The notes under the pieces were generated by a model that saw only the letters and a list, made by a program, of their open reading frames with translations, made no database searches and was not told where the DNA came from. A DNA stretch of 40,976 nt from a virus. How positions within the stretch are numbered: the stretch's first letter is position 1; every line of letters starts with the position of its first letter. This document shows, piece by piece, positions 39,201 to 40,976 of the stretch. The translations under genes and the position numbers were made by a program. Where the stretch lies: positions 1-40,976 of IMG/VR virus record IMGVR_UViG_3300034167_000617, one strand, 5' to 3'.

Positions 39201-40976
39201 CAGGCCTAAGTGGCCAAGTAGGCGCTTCAGGCCAAGTAGGTACATCAGGTATAAGTGGTTTAAGTGGTCAAGTTGGCGCATCGGGTCAAGTAGGTGCTTC
39301 AGGCCAAGTTGGAACTAGTGGCATTTCAGGTTTATCAGGACAATCAGGTCAAGTTGGTACATCAGGCCAAATAGGAACATCAGGTATAAGTGGTCTTTCA
39401 GGTCAAGTCGGCGCTTCAGGACAAGTCGGAGCATCAGGACAAGTTGGAACATCAGGACTTTCAGGTCAAGTAGGTGCTTCAGGACAAGTCGGAGCCTCAG
39501 GACAGGTGGGTACAAGTGGTCTTTCAGGCCAAGTTGGCGCCTCAGGTCAAGTAGGTGCATCAGGTCAAGTTGGTACAAGTGGTATTTCAGGTTTAAGTGG
39601 CCAAGTAGGAGCATCAGGTCAAGTAGGAACAAGCGGTATATCAGGACTTTCAGGCCAATCAGGTCAAGTCGGTGCTTCAGGTCAAGTTGGAACTAGTGGC
39701 ATAAGTGGATTAAGCGGTCAAGTCGGTGCTTCAGGCCAAGTTGGAGCATCAGGACAAGTAGGTACTTCAGGACTTTCAGGCCAAGTTGGTGCTTCAGGCC
39801 AAGTCGGCGCTTCAGGCGCAGTAGGTGCTTCAGGTGCTGTAGGTATTTCAGGACTTTCAGGCCAAGTAGGAGCATCAGGACAGGTAGGTACAAGTGGCCT
39901 TTCAGGTCAAGTAGGTGCTTCAGGTCAAGTAGGTGCTTCAGGTCAAGTTGGAACAAGTGGTCTTTCAGGCTTAAGCGGTCAAGTTGGTGCGTCAGGACAA
40001 GTTGGAGCATCAGGCCAAGTTGGAACTAGTGGCATAAGTGGATTAAGCGGTCAAGTCGGTGCTTCAGGCCAAGTTGGTGCTTCAGGACAAGTCGGAGCTT
40101 CAGGAGCAGTAGGTGCTTCAGGACAAGTAGGAGCGTCAGGTCAAGTTGGAACAAGTGGTCTCTCAGGACAAGTTGGTGCTTCAGGACAGGTAGGAGCATC
40201 AGGTCAAGTTGGTACATCAGGTTTATCAGGAACATCAGGTCTTTCGGGTTTAGTAGGTCCTGTAGCAGGATCAGCAAACCAAGTGGTTTATAAAAATGGA
40301 TCTAATGTAGCTGCAGGTTCAAATAACTTTAGTTTTGAGGACGTAACTCAAGTTTTATTTGTAAGTGGAAGTATTGCATCAGCAACTAAGATGACTACTC
40401 CAAATATTAGATTAAATAATGTAGGAGCAGGAAGTACTGAAAATAAAATTTTATTATTAGATGCATCAAATGATATAGTATATAGAACTGATTTATCTTT
40501 ATCTGGTTTATCAGGTACATCAGGTTTATCAGGTCAATCAGGCCAAGTTGGTGCTTCAGGACAGGTAGGAGCATCAGGTCAAGTAGGTGCCTCAGGCCAA
40601 GTTGGAACATCTGGTTTAAGTGGTCAAGTCGGAGCTTCAGGTCAAGTCGGAGCTTCAGGACAGGTAGGTACTTCAGGTCTCTCAGGACAAGTTGGTGCTT
40701 CAGGCCAAGTAGGCGCCTCAGGACAAGTAGGAGCTTCAGGACAAGTAGGAACAAGTGGTCTCTCAGGACAAGTTGGTGCTTCAGGTCAAGTTGGAGCTTC
40801 AGGCCAAGTTGGTACTTCAGGTCTAAGTGGTCAAGTTGGAGCTTCAGGTCAAGTCGGTGCTTCAGGACAGGTAGGTACTTCAGGTCTCTCAGGACAAGTA
40901 GGAGCATCAGGTCAAGTAGGCGCTTCAGGCCAAGTAGGCGCCTCAGGACAAGTCGGTGCTTCAGGACAGGTAGGTA
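36203..40976 (+). CDS. Second giant collagen-like tail fibre, 3' end outside window
   Basis: The ATG at 36203 opens a frame that stays open for about 1590 codons to the window edge. Residues 1-45 ([37 protein letters not shown]) are the classic N-terminal module of phage tail-fibre proteins. Three linker modules of the type TE(N/D)xI(V/L)...(V/I)(V/F)YR(S/T)(D/N)L(N/S) lie at about 36440-36540, 37680-37770 and 40400-40510, each followed by Gly-X-Y blocks. Bases 37050-37670 encode a YadA-head-like domain ([20 protein letters not shown]...). Late blocks change to [13 protein letters not shown]. It is probably a long host-recognition fibre. Confidence 0.85.
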   Translation, partial: MAQKIKLRRSSVAGNAPTTTQLELGELAINTNDGKIYFEKSSSVGESIQQIVVTDAWITGSVNVSGSIAVSGSVTFPNIPQGTTETNIVLKDSNGNLVYRSDLNISGLSGLSGTSGLSGTSGLSGQSGLSGASGLSGTSGIDGTSGLSGLSGTSGLSGTSGQNGASGQVGTSGLSGTSGLSGVSGTSGLSGTSGIDGTSGLSGTSGLSGTSGQNGTSGQVGTSGLSGTSGLSGTSGIDGTSGLSGTSGISGRSGISGLSGTSGLSGDSGLSGLSGTSGLSGISGTNAGITSYTNPGNDRVITSVNASTINSEANLTFNGSLLRVSSSIRITSGSESFDINQGANPTQSIAIGGTILTNNTIGQLNIGIGDGALTNNTTGQENTAIGLYALQVNSTGNYNVAVGNLALQNTSGSNNTALGYSAGGGGGVDSSTSASVFIGYNTTPNSNNQVNQIVIGADAGGNGSNTTVIGNSNTVSTQLRGTITGSGVKLTAIPVGTTEDRILVSNNSGNIFYRTNLSLSGSSGLSGTSGLSGTSGLSGQSGISGLEGISGLSGRSGLSGLSGLSGVDGISGISGLSGQVGTSGQVGTSGISGLSGAVGTSGISGLSGQIGASGQIGTSGLSGLSGQVGASGQIGTSGLSGTSGLSGTSGQVGASGQVGTSGLSGTSGLSGTSGLSGTSGQNGASGQVGTSGLSGQSGINGTSGLSGTSGLSGTSGLSGTSGQNGASGQVGTSGLSGTSGISGTSGISGQSGQVGASGQIGTSGLSGTSGLSGTSGLSGQSGQVGASGQVGTSGLSGTSGLSGTSGLSGTSGISGASGQVGASGQIGTSGLSGTSGLSGQSGINGASGQVGTSGLSGTSGLSGTSGLSGTSGLSGTSGQNGASGQVGTSGLSGTSGLSGTSGQVGASGQVGTSGISGLSGQVGASGQVGASGQVGTSGISGLSGQSGQIGASGQIGTSGISGLSGTSGISGLSGTSGISGLSGQSGQVGASGQVGTSGISGLSGQVGASGQVGTSGISGLSGQVGASGQVGASGQVGTSGISGLSGQSGQVGTSGQIGTSGISGLSGQVGASGQVGASGQVGTSGLSGQVGASGQVGASGQVGTSGLSGQVGASGQVGASGQVGTSGISGLSGQVGASGQVGTSGISGLSGQSGQVGASGQVGTSGISGLSGQVGASGQVGASGQVGTSGLSGQVGASGQVGASGAVGASGAVGISGLSGQVGASGQVGTSGLSGQVGASGQVGASGQVGTSGLSGLSGQVGASGQVGASGQVGTSGISGLSGQVGASGQVGASGQVGASGAVGASGQVGASGQVGTSGLSGQVGASGQVGASGQVGTSGLSGTSGLSGLVGPVAGSANQVVYKNGSNVAAGSNNFSFEDVTQVLFVSGSIASATKMTTPNIRLNNVGAGSTENKILLLDASNDIVYRTDLSLSGLSGTSGLSGQSGQVGASGQVGASGQVGASGQVGTSGLSGQVGASGQVGASGQVGTSGLSGQVGASGQVGASGQVGASGQVGTSGLSGQVGASGQVGASGQVGTSGLSGQVGASGQVGASGQVGTSGLSGQVGASGQVGASGQVGASGQVGASGQVG
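37237..37640 (+). other. YadA-head-like beta-roll domain in fibre 2
   Basis: Repeats of about 14 residues with IG or VG and NT(A/G) motifs: [20 protein letters not shown], then [19 protein letters not shown], then [10 protein letters not shown]. This is the left-handed beta-roll pattern of trimeric autotransporter heads (Hep_Hag type), which here would form a trimeric adhesive knob between collagen-like shafts. Confidence 0.7.
39683..39744 (+). repeat. 62-bp perfect direct repeat, copy 1
   Basis: Identical to 40016-40077 and offset by 333 bp (111 codons), within the GQVGASG region of fibre 2. This indicates a recent duplication or gene conversion. Confidence 0.85.
40016..40077 (+). repeat. 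62-bp perfect direct repeat, copy 2
   Basis: Second copy of the sequence at 39683-39744, running from CAAGTTGGAACTAG to GCCAAGTTGG. Confidence 0.85.

Noticed and set aside
36480-40907. Reverse-strand Leu/His/Tyr-rich frames under fibre 2
   Set aside because: Low-complexity antisense shadows of the Gly-X-Y coding repeat with no start context and no domain-like sequence.
29170-40976. Repeats resembling a CRISPR array or minisatellite
   Set aside because: No constant repeat with unique spacers. The periodicity is codon-phased and continuous with an open reading frame.
29080-40976. Diversity-generating retroelement target
   Set aside because: No reverse transcriptase or template repeat in the window and no adenine-specific variation; fibre variation here is by repeat duplication.
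1-40976. Lysogeny or integration features, tRNAs, insertion sequences
   Set aside because: No integrase, repressor, attachment-like repeat, transposase or tRNA cloverleaf was noticed in any gap.

Overview
The window is an AT-rich, almost fully coding stretch of a tailed-phage genome with every gene on the + strand. The head genes are T4-like (myovirus type): large terminase (gp17), portal (gp20), prohead protease (gp21), core scaffold (gp22), major capsid protein (gp23), then neck and tail-completion proteins resembling gp13, gp14 and gp15. The host is probably a member of the Bacteroidetes. Leaders are A-rich and mostly lack a Shine-Dalgarno sequence, and the two exported proteins have signal peptides ending in Flavobacteria-like FGQ or SSQ. 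This host call is inference.

Bases 1-8902 hold a tightly packed run of about 14 small and medium genes, many overlapping by TAATG or ATGA. Most of them, plus several genes between 12607 and 20900, begin with a short amphipathic peptide ending in a T4-type prohead-protease site (hydrophobic-x-x-Glu, for example LLTE, LLKE, YLAE, LIKE). T4 uses such capsid-targeting sequences to load internal proteins into the prohead. A second peptide type (LNEQF-RMQK-AG-I) starts two genes and recurs at the C-terminus of the scaffold protein. I propose that this phage carries a large set of candidate capsid-packaged proteins. They include a Cys-His-Asp peptidase-like/ParB-like fusion, a PD-(D/E)XK-like protein, a cupin, a Cys-rich metal-binding-like protein and a possible RNase-toxin-like protein.

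Bases 8903-12600 form an accessory block set off by a strong hairpin. It encodes a COG2509-type FAD dehydrogenase, an LpxH-like metallophosphoesterase, a small membrane protein, an IscA/HesB-type Fe-S carrier, a small MORN-like protein and a NadR-like P-loop kinase. Three of these genes share a promoter-like element (TTGGYC, 17-bp spacer, TAYATT) at exactly the same distance from the start codon.

Bases 12607-29093 hold a targeted coiled-coil protein, an overlapping gene pair with spanin-like architecture, and the head and neck genes. A secreted DNA/RNA non-specific endonuclease lies between protease and scaffold, and a PhoH-like ATPase follows the capsid gene after a strong terminator. The gene order (17-20-21-22-23-13-14-15) is rearranged relative to T4.

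Bases 29080-40976 encode two giant collagen-like fibre proteins: one of 2357 residues, and a second that runs off the window after about 1590 residues. They are built of Gly-X-Ser or Gly-X-Y triplets with almost no proline, broken by globular modules including a YadA-head-like domain. The repeats expand by DNA duplication (a 54-bp tandem triplication and a 62-bp perfect repeat), while synonymous codons are heavily scrambled. I saw no tRNA, CRISPR array, insertion sequence or integration site.
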